Part shown: in pieces, positions 34,888 through 42,644 of the stretch
Layout of the letters: each line of letters opens with the position of its first letter
How positions within the stretch are numbered: the first letter of the stretch is position 1
Origin: Lentzea flava
Lineage (GTDB): Bacteria > Actinomycetota > Actinomycetes > Mycobacteriales > Pseudonocardiaceae
Direction of reading: 5' to 3'
Assembly: GCF_014648475.1 (NCBI RefSeq)
Contig: NZ_BMRE01000013.1
Coordinates: 120,726 to 184,725, forward strand
Length of the DNA: 64,000 nt
Translations under genes and position numbers: made by a program
The notes under the pieces: model-generated
The model's database searches: none
What the model saw: only the letters and a program-made list of their open reading frames with translations
What the model was told of the DNA's origin: nothing

Positions 34888-35786
34888 ACCTCGCGACGCT
34901 CGGATACACCGCCGGGTGGCGGCTCATCCGCCTGTTGCCGCAGTCGTGGGCTCGCGCTTTGTTCCGGCTCGGCGCGGACTGGGCGGCCAGGCGCGGCGGC
35001 GAGAGCGTCGAGCAGTTGCGCACGAACCTGCGCCGGGTCGTGCCGCAGGCGGGTGAGGACGAGCTGGACGAGCTCGTGCGCGACTCGTTGCGGTCGTACG
35101 CGCGCTACTGGTGCGAGGCGTTCCGGCTGCCGTCGATGGACCTGCGCGCCGTCTACGAGAAGTGCGACTCGCAGGTGTCGGGCCAGGAGAACCTCGACGC
35201 GGCGCTGAGGGAGGGCACCGGCGCGGTCGTCGCGCTGCCGCACAGCGGCAACTGGGACATGGCGGGCGTCTGGCTCGTCGGCCACTCCGGCACGTTCACG
35301 ACGGTGGCGGAGCGGTTGAAGCCCGAGTCGCTGTACCGCAAGTTCGTGGAGTTCCGCGAGACGCTCGGCTTCGAGGTGCTGCCGCTCAACGGGGGCGACC
35401 GTCCACCTGCGACGGTGCTCGCCGAGCGCCTGCGGGCGGGCAAGGTCGTGTGCCTGCTCGCCGACCGCGACCTGACGTCGTCGGGCGTTCCCGTGACGTT
35501 CTTCGGCGAACAGACCCTGATGCCCGCCGGCCCCGCGCACCTGGCCATGACCACGGGCGCCGCGCTCCTGCCGGTCGGGTGCTGGTTCACCGAGGACGGC
35601 TGGCACTTCCGCATCCACCCGCCGATCAAGGTCAGCACGGTCCAGGCGGCCACGCAGGCGATCGCGGACGTGTTCGCCGCCGACATCGCCGCCCACCCGG
35701 CCGACTGGCACATGCTGCAGAAGCTCTGGCTCGCCGACCTGCCGGAGAGCCGCCGCGCCGCCCTCGCCAGGAGGCTCTCGCGGTGA
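34884..35786 (+). CDS. patA: Phosphatidylinositol mannoside acyltransferase (PatA-like)
   Basis: 300 residues from GTG 34884. The lysophospholipid-acyltransferase catalytic motif is H-S-G-N-W-D (about residue 119-124), with VCLLADRDLTSSGVPVTFFGEQTLMPAGPAHLA following. This is the HtrB/LpxL-like fold that acylates the 2-mannose of PIM1/PIM2 on the inner membrane leaflet. It is coupled by 4-bp overlaps to pgsA before it and pimA after it, so the three are one translational unit. Confidence 0.92.
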   Translation: MNLATLGYTAGWRLIRLLPQSWARALFRLGADWAARRGGESVEQLRTNLRRVVPQAGEDELDELVRDSLRSYARYWCEAFRLPSMDLRAVYEKCDSQVSGQENLDAALREGTGAVVALPHSGNWDMAGVWLVGHSGTFTTVAERLKPESLYRKFVEFRETLGFEVLPLNGGDRPPATVLAERLRAGKVVCLLADRDLTSSGVPVTFFGEQTLMPAGPAHLAMTTGAALLPVGCWFTEDGWHFRIHPPIKVSTVQAATQAIADVFAADIAAHPADWHMLQKLWLADLPESRRAALARRLSR

Positions 35787-36895
35787 AGGTGGGGATCGTC
35801 TGCCCGTACTCCTTCGACGTGCCAGGGGGAGTGCAGGCCCACGTCGTCGACCTCGCGCGAGCCCTGATCTCGCTCGGGCACGAGGTGAACGTCCTGGCGC
35901 CCGCCGACGACGACCAGTCGCTGCCCCCTTTCGTGACGTCCGCCGGCCGCGCGGTGGGCATCCCGTACAACGGGTCCGTGGCGAGGTTGTCCTTCGGTCC
36001 CGTCTCGTACGCGCGGGTCCGTCGCTGGATCGACGAGCACTCCTTCGACGTCCTGCACCTGCACGAGCCCACCGCGCCGTCGCTGTCGATGCTGGCGCTG
36101 ATGGTCGCCGACGGCCCGATCGTCGCCACCTTCCACACCTCGACGCCGCGCTCCAAGATGCTCTCGGCGTTCCAGGGCGTGCTGCAGCCGTTCCTGGAGA
36201 AGGTCACCGCCCGCATCGCCGTGTCCGCGCTGGCCCGCCGGGTGCAGGTCGAGCACCTCGGCGGCGACGCGGTGGAGATCCCCAACGGCGTCGACGTCGA
36301 CTTCTTCGCCTCGGCGTCCACTTTGGACGGCTATCCGCGGCCCGGCGGCACGATCGGCTTCGTGGGCCGCTACGACGAGCCGCGCAAGGGGATGCCGATC
36401 CTGTGGGAGGCCTTCGGTCTCATCGCCGAGGAGTTCCCCGACCTGCGGCTGCTGGTCGTGGGCCGCGGCGAGTCGTCGTTCGACGGACCGTTCAGCGATC
36501 GCGTCGACCTGCTCGGCCAGGTCGACGACGCCGAGAAGGCCCGCATGCTGCGTTCGGTGGACGTCTACGTGGCGCCCAACACCGGCGGCGAGTCCTTCGG
36601 CATCATCCTCACCGAGGCCATGTCGGCCGGCACCGCCGTGGTGGCTTCGGACCTCGACGCGTTCCGCCGCGTGCTGGACGACGGCAAGGCCGGTGTCCTC
36701 TTCCCGGTCGGCGACGCGCGGGCCCTGGCCGACGCGCTGCGGTCGGTGCTGCGGGATTCCGCTCTGCGCGCCGAGTACGTCGCCGCGGCGTCGCAACGGG
36801 TGCAGGCCTTCGACTGGTCCGTGGTCGCGAGCCAGGTGCTGCGCGTCTACGAGACGGCCATCGCCGCCGACCCGCGCCGGGTGAGCGAGGCATGA
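35783..36895 (+). CDS. pimA: Phosphatidylinositol alpha-mannosyltransferase PimA
   Basis: 370 residues from GTG 35783, a GT-B fold glycosyltransferase of family GT4. The N-terminal acceptor loop is PYSFDVPGGVQAHVVDLARAL (GGVQ motif). The nucleotide-binding C-terminal half contains IPNGVDVDFF, GFVGRYDEPRKGMPILWEA and the E-x7-E element ESFGIILTEAMSAGT. It transfers the first mannose from GDP-mannose to phosphatidylinositol at the cytoplasmic membrane face. Length matches mycobacterial PimA. Confidence 0.94.
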   Translation: MKVGIVCPYSFDVPGGVQAHVVDLARALISLGHEVNVLAPADDDQSLPPFVTSAGRAVGIPYNGSVARLSFGPVSYARVRRWIDEHSFDVLHLHEPTAPSLSMLALMVADGPIVATFHTSTPRSKMLSAFQGVLQPFLEKVTARIAVSALARRVQVEHLGGDAVEIPNGVDVDFFASASTLDGYPRPGGTIGFVGRYDEPRKGMPILWEAFGLIAEEFPDLRLLVVGRGESSFDGPFSDRVDLLGQVDDAEKARMLRSVDVYVAPNTGGESFGIILTEAMSAGTAVVASDLDAFRRVLDDGKAGVLFPVGDARALADALRSVLRDSALRAEYVAAASQRVQAFDWSVVASQVLRVYETAIAADPRRVSEA

Positions 36896-36974
36896 CCGCT
36901 GTGCTGTTCGCCGCCGATCGTTTTCGCGGTGGTCACGATCGATGCACCGTTGATCCGTGCGGGGTGAGCCGGTC

Positions 36975-37925
36975 GTGACCACCGCGCTCGTCGTCGTGCT
37001 CGTAGCGTTGCTGCTGGCCGCCTGGATCCTGGCCATCGCCAACCGCCTCGACCGCCTGCACGTCCGCACCGACGCGGCCTGGGCGGCCCTGGACGCCGCC
37101 CTGGCCCGCCGCGCCGTCGTGACCCGCGCCCTGCTGGACCCGGCGCTGTCGGCTGCCGCGTCCCGCGCCGAGTCGGCGTCCCGCGCCGAACGCGAACTGG
37201 CCGAGAACGAACTCTCGGGCCTCCTGGCAGCCGTGGACAGGTCTTCCCTGGCACCCGCGCTGGCGTTCGAGCTCGCCGACGCCGAGGAACGCGTGGTGCT
37301 GGCCCGCCGCGTGCACAACGACGCCGTCCGCGACACGTTGTTGCAACGCCGCCGCCGCATCGTCCGCTGGCTGCGCCTGTCCGGCACCGCACCGCAACCG
37401 TCGTACTTCGAGATCGCCGAGCCCACCGCCCCCTCGGACGCCGTGATGCTCACACCCCGCCCATCCGCCCGTGTGGTGCTGACGGACTCCGCGGGCCGCG
37501 TGCTGCTGTTCCAGGGCTTCGACCCGGCGCGCCCCCAGGAACTCTTCTGGTTCACCGTCGGCGGCGGCGTGGAGGACGGCGAGGAGCTGCGCGACGCGGC
37601 CGTCCGCGAGACCTTCGAGGAGACCGGCGTGAAGCTCGCGCCGGACGCGTTGGTCGGCCCGATCTGGCGCCGCCGCGCGGTGTTCAGCTTCGACGGGCAC
37701 ACGTTCGACGCGGAGGAGTGGTTCTTCTACGCGCGCCTCGACGGTGATCTCGCCATCGACACCTCCGGGTTCAACGACGTCGAGGAGACCACCATCTCCG
37801 CGCACCGGTGGTGGAGCGCGGAGGAGCTGGAGTCCACTGAGGACACCGTGTACCCGGTGCAGCTGGCCGAGCTGCTGCGCGACCTCACCGGGGAGTGGGA
37901 CGGGCAGACCCGCACCGTCCGTTGA
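36975..37925 (+). CDS. Membrane-anchored NUDIX hydrolase of the PIM cluster (Rv2609c-like)
   Basis: 316 residues if started at GTG 36975 (GGGTGAG upstream); a GTG at 36957 would add six. A membrane helix (TTALVVVLVALLLAAWILAIA) is followed by an Arg/Ala-rich helical segment (LHVRTDAAWAALDAALARRAVVTRALL) reminiscent of LemA. The NUDIX domain (about 165-300) has the Nudix box GGGVEDGEELRDAAVRETFEE-TG. It would hydrolyse a nucleoside diphosphate derivative near the membrane. Mycobacteria carry the same gene next to pimA. Substrate unknown. Confidence 0.85.
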   Translation: MTTALVVVLVALLLAAWILAIANRLDRLHVRTDAAWAALDAALARRAVVTRALLDPALSAAASRAESASRAERELAENELSGLLAAVDRSSLAPALAFELADAEERVVLARRVHNDAVRDTLLQRRRRIVRWLRLSGTAPQPSYFEIAEPTAPSDAVMLTPRPSARVVLTDSAGRVLLFQGFDPARPQELFWFTVGGGVEDGEELRDAAVRETFEETGVKLAPDALVGPIWRRRAVFSFDGHTFDAEEWFFYARLDGDLAIDTSGFNDVEETTISAHRWWSAEELESTEDTVYPVQLAELLRDLTGEWDGQTRTVR

Positions 37926-38142
37926 CCGGTCGCGTCATTCGGACGCCTTCTGCGCGTCGCCGTTCGAATTGCAGCTGGCCGGCGAGCAGTTCCTCGAACC
38001 CTGCCGCGGCTTCGGCACGACGTTCGCGAGACATCGCCGGGCCGGTGGCGTCTGGCGCCCAGGATCGCGGCGGTGGCCGGTGGAAGTGCACGCCGCCGGC
38101 GATCGTGCCGGTCTGCACGACCTGACCGGCGACGTGCGGCAC
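37885..38142 (-). CDS. Possible small protein with a G-Q-V-V-Q-x-G-x-I-x-G-G-V-H motif
   Basis: 85 residues from an ATG at 38142. The N-terminus MPHVAGQVVQTGTIAGGVHFH resembles a short Gly/Val/Gln/His motif that I recall near the ends of actinobacterial NTPase and effector proteins. The remainder (RRAEAAAGFEELLAGQLQFERRRAEGVRM) is helical and the last 20 residues are low-quality. It overlaps the NUDIX gene tail-to-tail by 41 bp. It could be a real small gene, a remnant of a larger one, or chance. The 12 bp between it and the DUF4241 gene upstream suggest co-transcription. Confidence 0.35.
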   Translation of the reverse strand: MPHVAGQVVQTGTIAGGVHFHRPPPRSWAPDATGPAMSRERRAEAAAGFEELLAGQLQFERRRAEGVRMTRPVNGRCGSARPTPR

Positions 38143-38154
38143 CGGAGCATCAGC

Positions 38155-39372
38155 TCAGGTCAGCACCTCCTCCGCCACCTCCTCGGCATAGCGCAGGAGC
38201 AGCATGTCCGCGACGAAGCAGGCGACCTCGCCGCTCGCGGAGCGGCCGACCCACACCGGATACGCGCCGTCGCCCATGCCGGACGAGAACGCGACCAGCG
38301 TGCCGCCGGACTCCGGCTCGGTCAGCACCGCCGTCCTCGGCCCGTCCGTCGTGCAGAGCTGGTCGATCATCTCGTCGGACTCGGCGATGAGCTCGTCCAG
38401 CGCGGGGCACGCGACGGCGTCGACGAAGCAGCCCTGCCCGCCGTCCACGCCGAAGCCGTAGTACTCGCCGTCGCCGAGCAGCAGGGTGTCCTGCTCCGCC
38501 GTGACCGCGTGCTCCCACGACACCACCGGTTCCGGGGTGACCACCAGCTTCGCCGCCGCGACCCTGACGTGCTCCGGCTCGTCCTCGAATCGCAGGATCG
38601 ACAGCTCGAGCCGGTGGTCGCCGGGCGCGATCGTGGCGGTGAACGGCTTGGCGTCGTAGAGCAACGCGGGATCGGCCACGACGACCTGGCCCGTCGGGAA
38701 CCGCACCGTGCCGCCGTCCGCCAGTTCGGTCACCACCGTCCTGTTCCAGTGCGGCACGGTCCACCGCCTGCCGGGCTGGAACGCGGCTTCGAGGCCTTCC
38801 GGCCGCAACGGCGCCGACGGGTGCCACGGCGGCTCGGCGAACTCCTGCTCCGAGTCGGCCTCGACCAGGTCCGCGTCGACGGCGCAGAGCCCGGCCCAGT
38901 CGGAGAACCGCGGCACGTCCTGGAAGAACTCGGCGGGATCGCCCTCGTGCTGCCACTCCGAGCCGCCACCACCGGCCCCGCCCTCCCACTGCCACTGACG
39001 GCGCTGCTGCCCGTCCGGTTCGTTGGAGATCTTGACGGTGTCGCAGTCCTCGGCGAACTCGGCGCTCTCGGGGCCCCGGTAGGTCCATTCGCGGGTCAGC
39101 AGGTGGAACAACCTCCCGCCCAGCACGCGGTACTCGGCGGATCTCGCGCGTCTGCCCAGCTCGTCGAGGGTCCAGACCCTGGCGAAGCGCGCGCCCCACG
39201 CGATCTCGCCGACCCGCACGACGCGGCCGGTCTCCTGCTCCACGAGACAGAACGCGTACTGCTCGCCGGCGCGGTCACGCTCCCGCGCGACCGCGACCGG
39301 CAGGCGGCCGGTGATCATCCGCCGTGCGGGATCCCAGCCCTCGCAGTACACAACCCCCAGTGTTGTCGTCAT
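38155..39372 (-). CDS. DUF4241-domain protein
   Basis: 405 residues from ATG 39370-39372; an ATG ten codons upstream is possible. The C-terminal ~200 residues match DUF4241 style: ALLYDAKPFTATIAPGDHRLELSILRF, then DGEYYGFGVDGGQGCFVDAVACPAL and VLTEPESGGTLVAFSSGMGDGAYPVWVGRSASGEVACFVADML. The N-terminal half (GRLPVAVARERDRAGEQYAFCLVEQETGRVVRVGEIAWGARFARVW) is unrelated and contains a Gly/Trp-rich linker (QWQWEGGAGGGGSEW). Biochemical function is unknown. DUF4241 proteins sometimes act as immunity-like or cytosolic single-domain proteins, but no toxin gene is adjacent. Confidence 0.78.
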   Translation of the reverse strand: MTTTLGVVYCEGWDPARRMITGRLPVAVARERDRAGEQYAFCLVEQETGRVVRVGEIAWGARFARVWTLDELGRRARSAEYRVLGGRLFHLLTREWTYRGPESAEFAEDCDTVKISNEPDGQQRRQWQWEGGAGGGGSEWQHEGDPAEFFQDVPRFSDWAGLCAVDADLVEADSEQEFAEPPWHPSAPLRPEGLEAAFQPGRRWTVPHWNRTVVTELADGGTVRFPTGQVVVADPALLYDAKPFTATIAPGDHRLELSILRFEDEPEHVRVAAAKLVVTPEPVVSWEHAVTAEQDTLLLGDGEYYGFGVDGGQGCFVDAVACPALDELIAESDEMIDQLCTTDGPRTAVLTEPESGGTLVAFSSGMGDGAYPVWVGRSASGEVACFVADMLLLRYAEEVAEEVLT

Positions 39373-39415
39373 GCCGGTCACGGTAGCGACCGGCACCGAC
39401 AATTTTCGGAGGCTG

Positions 39416-40408
39416 CTACACGGCCGGGATGATCGCGGAGCCGTAGGCGTCGCGCGTCTTGTCCTTCTCGTCGTGCATCAGGTACAGCGCGAAGTTGTCG
39501 ACGCCGATCTCCTTGAGCTCCTGCAACCGTTCGACGTGCGCGGACTCCGGACCGACCAGGCAGAAGCGGTCCACGATCGCGTCCGGCACGAAGTCAGTCG
39601 AGCGGTTGCCCGCCTTGCCGTGGTGGGAGTAGTCGTAGCCCTCCCGGTCCTTGATGTAGTCGGTCAACGCCTTGGGCACGACGCCGGAGTCGCCGTACCG
39701 CGCGACCAGGTCCGCCACGTGGTTGCCGACCATGCCGCCGAACCAGCGCAACTGATCCCGCTGATGGGGGAGATCAGTTCCGACGTACGCGGGTGCGGCC
39801 ACGCACATCGTGATGGACGACGGGTCCCGGCCTGCGGCGGTGGCAGCGTCGCGGACGGAGCCGATGGTCCAGCGGGCGATGTCCGGGTCCGCGGTCTGCA
39901 GGATGAAGCCGTCGGCCTGTTCGCCGACCATCTTCAGCGCCTTGGGACCGTAGGCGGCCATCCAGATCTCGAGCTTTCCGTTGCGCACCCACGGGATTCG
40001 CACCGGCGTGCCGTGGTGCTCCACCTCGCGGCCCTCGGCCAGCTCCTTGATCACGTGCATCGCGGTGCCCAGCGTCGCGAGCGACGCGGGTTTCTGGCCG
40101 ATCACGCGGCGGGCCGAGTCGCCCCGGCCGATGCCGCAGACCGTGCGGTTGCCGAACATGTCGTTCAGCGTGGCGAAGAGCGACGCCGTCACCGACCAGT
40201 CCCTTGTGGACGGATTGGTGACCATGGGCCCGATGATCAGGTCCTTGGTCGCGGCGAGGACCTGGGAGTAGATGACGAACGGTTCCTGCCACAGCACGCA
40301 GGAGTCGAACGTCCAGCCGTAGCGGAAGCCGCAGTCCTCGGCGGCGCGGAGGCCTTCCACCACGTCCCGCGCTGGCGGGTCGGTCTGCAGCACAATGCCG
40401 AAGTCCAC
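39416..40408 (-). CDS. LLM-class flavin/F420-dependent oxidoreductase of the pyrimidine operon
   Basis: 330 residues from GTG 40406-40408 with AGGAAGGA upstream. It has the luciferase-like TIM-barrel pattern: DFGIVLQTDPPARDVVEGLRAAEDCGFRYGWTFDS at the start, GPMVTNPSTRDW, GIGRGDSARRVIGQKP and EIWMAAYGPKALKMVGEQADGFILQ. It resembles the F420-dependent LLM subfamily found beside hydantoinase genes. It is the last gene of the minus-strand operon with NCS1 permease, ureidopropionase and dihydropyrimidinase, 11 bp after the latter. Pyrimidine-ring reduction is the attractive role because no classical dihydropyrimidine dehydrogenase is present; an oxidative side reaction is an alternative. Confidence 0.85.
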   Translation of the reverse strand: MDFGIVLQTDPPARDVVEGLRAAEDCGFRYGWTFDSCVLWQEPFVIYSQVLAATKDLIIGPMVTNPSTRDWSVTASLFATLNDMFGNRTVCGIGRGDSARRVIGQKPASLATLGTAMHVIKELAEGREVEHHGTPVRIPWVRNGKLEIWMAAYGPKALKMVGEQADGFILQTADPDIARWTIGSVRDAATAAGRDPSSITMCVAAPAYVGTDLPHQRDQLRWFGGMVGNHVADLVARYGDSGVVPKALTDYIKDREGYDYSHHGKAGNRSTDFVPDAIVDRFCLVGPESAHVERLQELKEIGVDNFALYLMHDEKDKTRDAYGSAIIPAV

Positions 40409-40419
40409 GATGTTCCTTC

Positions 40420-41805
40420 CTAGACCAGGTACTGGTTGAGGTCGCGGGACACGAAGCGGCCGTGGCCCGTGGAGCCGTGGTAGGCGCCGTCGGCGATCAC
40501 CTTGCGGCCGCGGGAGAACACCGTGTCGACCTTGCCCGTCACCTCGAAGCCCTCGTAGGCCGAGTAGTCCACGGCCATGTGGTGGGTCTCGGCGGAGATG
40601 GTCTGGGTCGCCGCCGGGTCGTAGATCACGACGTCGGCGTCGGCGCCCGGTGCGATCACGCCCTTGCGCGGGTACATGCCGAACATGCGGGCCGGCGTGG
40701 TCGAGGCGATCTCCACCCAGCGTTCGCGGGTGATCTCGCCCTTCACGACGCCCTGGTGCAGCAGGTCGACGCGGTGCTCGACGCCCGGCATGCCGTTGGG
40801 GATCTTGGAGAAGTCGCCGAGGCCCAGCTGCTTCTGGTCCTTGAAGCAGAACGGGCAGTGGTCGGTGCTCACGACGGACAGGTCGTTCGTCCTGAGCCCG
40901 CGCCACAACGACGACTGGTGCTCCTTGGGGCGCAACGGAGGCGACGCCACGTACTTCGCGCCCTCGAAGCCCGGCCTGGCCAGGTCCTCCAGCGACAGGT
41001 ACAGGTACTGCGGGCAGGTCTCGGCGAACACGTTCTGGCCCGTGTCCCGCGCGGCCGTCACCGCGTCGAGTGCCTGTGCGGCGGACAGGTGCACGATGTA
41101 CAACGGAGAACCGGTGACGCGAGCCAGCTGGATGGCGCGGGACGTGGCCTCGCCCTCCAGCTCCGGCGGGCGGGTCAGGCCGTGCTGGACCGGGTCGCCC
41201 AGGCCGTTGGCCAGCGCCTGCGCCACGAGCTGGTCGATCGCGATGCCGTTCTCGGCGTGCATCATGATCGTGGCGCCGGTCTCGCGGGCCTTCTGCATGG
41301 CGCGCAGGATCTCGCCGTCGGTGGCGTAGAAGACACCGGGATAGGCCATGAACATCTTGAAGCTGTTCACCCCGGCCGCGATGCACGACTCCATCTCCTT
41401 GAGCGACTCGTCGGTCACGTCGGAGATGATCATGTGGAAGCCGTAGTCGACGGCGCAGTTGCCGTCGGCCTTGGTGTGCCACTTGTCCAGAGTGGACAGC
41501 AGCGAGCTGCCCTTGGGCTGCACCGCGAAGTCGACGATCGTGGTGGTGCCGCCCCACGCCGCCGCGGTCGTGCCGGTCTCGAACGTGTCGGCGGACTGGG
41601 TGCCGCCGAACGGCATCTCCATGTGCGTGTGCACGTCGATGCCGCCGGGGATGACGTACTTCCCGGCCGCGTCGATCACGTCGTCGGCCTGGACGTCGAA
41701 ACCGGGCGTGACGAGTGCGGCGATGTGCTCGCCCTCGATCAGCACGTCGGCGGCGTGCGCGCCGGTCGCGTTGATGACCAGGCCGTTGCGGATGAGAGTG
41801 CTCAC
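40420..41805 (-). CDS. hydA: Dihydropyrimidinase (D-hydantoinase)
   Basis: 461 residues from GTG 41803-41805, GTGA overlap with the upstream gene. Cyclic amidohydrolase motifs are complete: the metal-binding GGIDVHTHMEMPFGG (H-T-H), the bridging carbamylated lysine in NSFKMFMAYPG, MMHAENG, YIVHLSAAQAL and STDHCPFCFKDQKQLGLGDFSKIPNGMPGVEHR. It opens dihydrouracil or dihydrothymine to N-carbamoyl-beta-amino acids in the cytoplasm. Neighbours (ureidopropionase, permease) support this over allantoinase. Confidence 0.94.
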   Translation of the reverse strand: MSTLIRNGLVINATGAHAADVLIEGEHIAALVTPGFDVQADDVIDAAGKYVIPGGIDVHTHMEMPFGGTQSADTFETGTTAAAWGGTTTIVDFAVQPKGSSLLSTLDKWHTKADGNCAVDYGFHMIISDVTDESLKEMESCIAAGVNSFKMFMAYPGVFYATDGEILRAMQKARETGATIMMHAENGIAIDQLVAQALANGLGDPVQHGLTRPPELEGEATSRAIQLARVTGSPLYIVHLSAAQALDAVTAARDTGQNVFAETCPQYLYLSLEDLARPGFEGAKYVASPPLRPKEHQSSLWRGLRTNDLSVVSTDHCPFCFKDQKQLGLGDFSKIPNGMPGVEHRVDLLHQGVVKGEITRERWVEIASTTPARMFGMYPRKGVIAPGADADVVIYDPAATQTISAETHHMAVDYSAYEGFEVTGKVDTVFSRGRKVIADGAYHGSTGHGRFVSRDLNQYLV

Positions 41806-42644
41806 GGCGTCACCAGGCCCTCGTAGGTGTCGGGCCGGCGGTCGCGGTAGAACGCCCACGTGTCGCGGACCTGGCTCAGCAGGTCCATGTCGAGGTCGCG
41901 CACCACGAGCTCTTCCTCGGTGTCCGACGCCGCGTCACCGACCAGCTGGCCGCGCGGCGAGACGAAGTACGTCTGGCCGTAGAACTCGTTGTCGCCCAAC
42001 GGTTCCACGCCCACGCGGTTGATCGCGCCGACGAAGTACTCGTTCGCGACGGCCGCGGCGGGCTGCTCGAGCCGCCACAGGTACTCCGACAACGACCGCG
42101 ACGTCGCCGACGGGTTGAACACGATCTTCGCCCCGGCCAGGCCGAGGGCGCGCCAGCCCTCGGGGAAGTGGCGCTCGTAGCAGATGTAGACGCCGATGCG
42201 CCCGACCGCCGTGTCGAACACCGGGTAACCGAGGTTGCCCGGCTTGAAGTAGAACTTCTCCCAGAAGCCCTTGACCTGCGGGATGTGGTTCTTGCGGTAC
42301 TTGCCGAGGTACGTGCCGTCCGCGTCGATCACCGCTGCGGTGTTGTAGTAGACGCCCGGCTGTTCCACCTCGTACATCGGCACGATCAGCACGATGTTGT
42401 TCTGCGCGGCGACTTCCTTCATCAGCTCCGTCGTGGGGCCGTCCGGAATCCCCTCGGTGTAGGAGTAGAAGTCGGCGTCCTGAACCTGGCAGAAGTACGG
42501 TCCGTAGAAGAGCTCCTGGAGACACAGCACCTGCGCGCCCTGGGAAGCGGCGCTGCGGATGTGCTCGACCGCGTTCGCGATCATCGACTCCTTGTCGCCC
42601 GTCCACTTCTGCTGGACGAGCGCCGCCCGGATGATGTTGCTCAC
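41802..42644 (-). CDS. Beta-ureidopropionase (nitrilase-superfamily N-carbamoyl hydrolase)
   Basis: 280 residues. The Glu-Lys-Cys triad is visible as E in LQELFYGPYF (about 44), K in GKYRKNHIPQ (about 118) and C in VYICYERHFPEGWR (about 153). It releases beta-alanine or beta-aminoisobutyrate, CO2 and ammonia from the ring-opened product. The close fit of residues such as EKFYFKPGNLGYPVFDT to plant/bacterial carbamoyl hydrolases means N-carbamoylputrescine amidase is the main alternative; coupling by 4 bp to dihydropyrimidinase favours the pyrimidine role. Confidence 0.9.
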   Translation of the reverse strand: MSNIIRAALVQQKWTGDKESMIANAVEHIRSAASQGAQVLCLQELFYGPYFCQVQDADFYSYTEGIPDGPTTELMKEVAAQNNIVLIVPMYEVEQPGVYYNTAAVIDADGTYLGKYRKNHIPQVKGFWEKFYFKPGNLGYPVFDTAVGRIGVYICYERHFPEGWRALGLAGAKIVFNPSATSRSLSEYLWRLEQPAAAVANEYFVGAINRVGVEPLGDNEFYGQTYFVSPRGQLVGDAASDTEEELVVRDLDMDLLSQVRDTWAFYRDRRPDTYEGLVTP

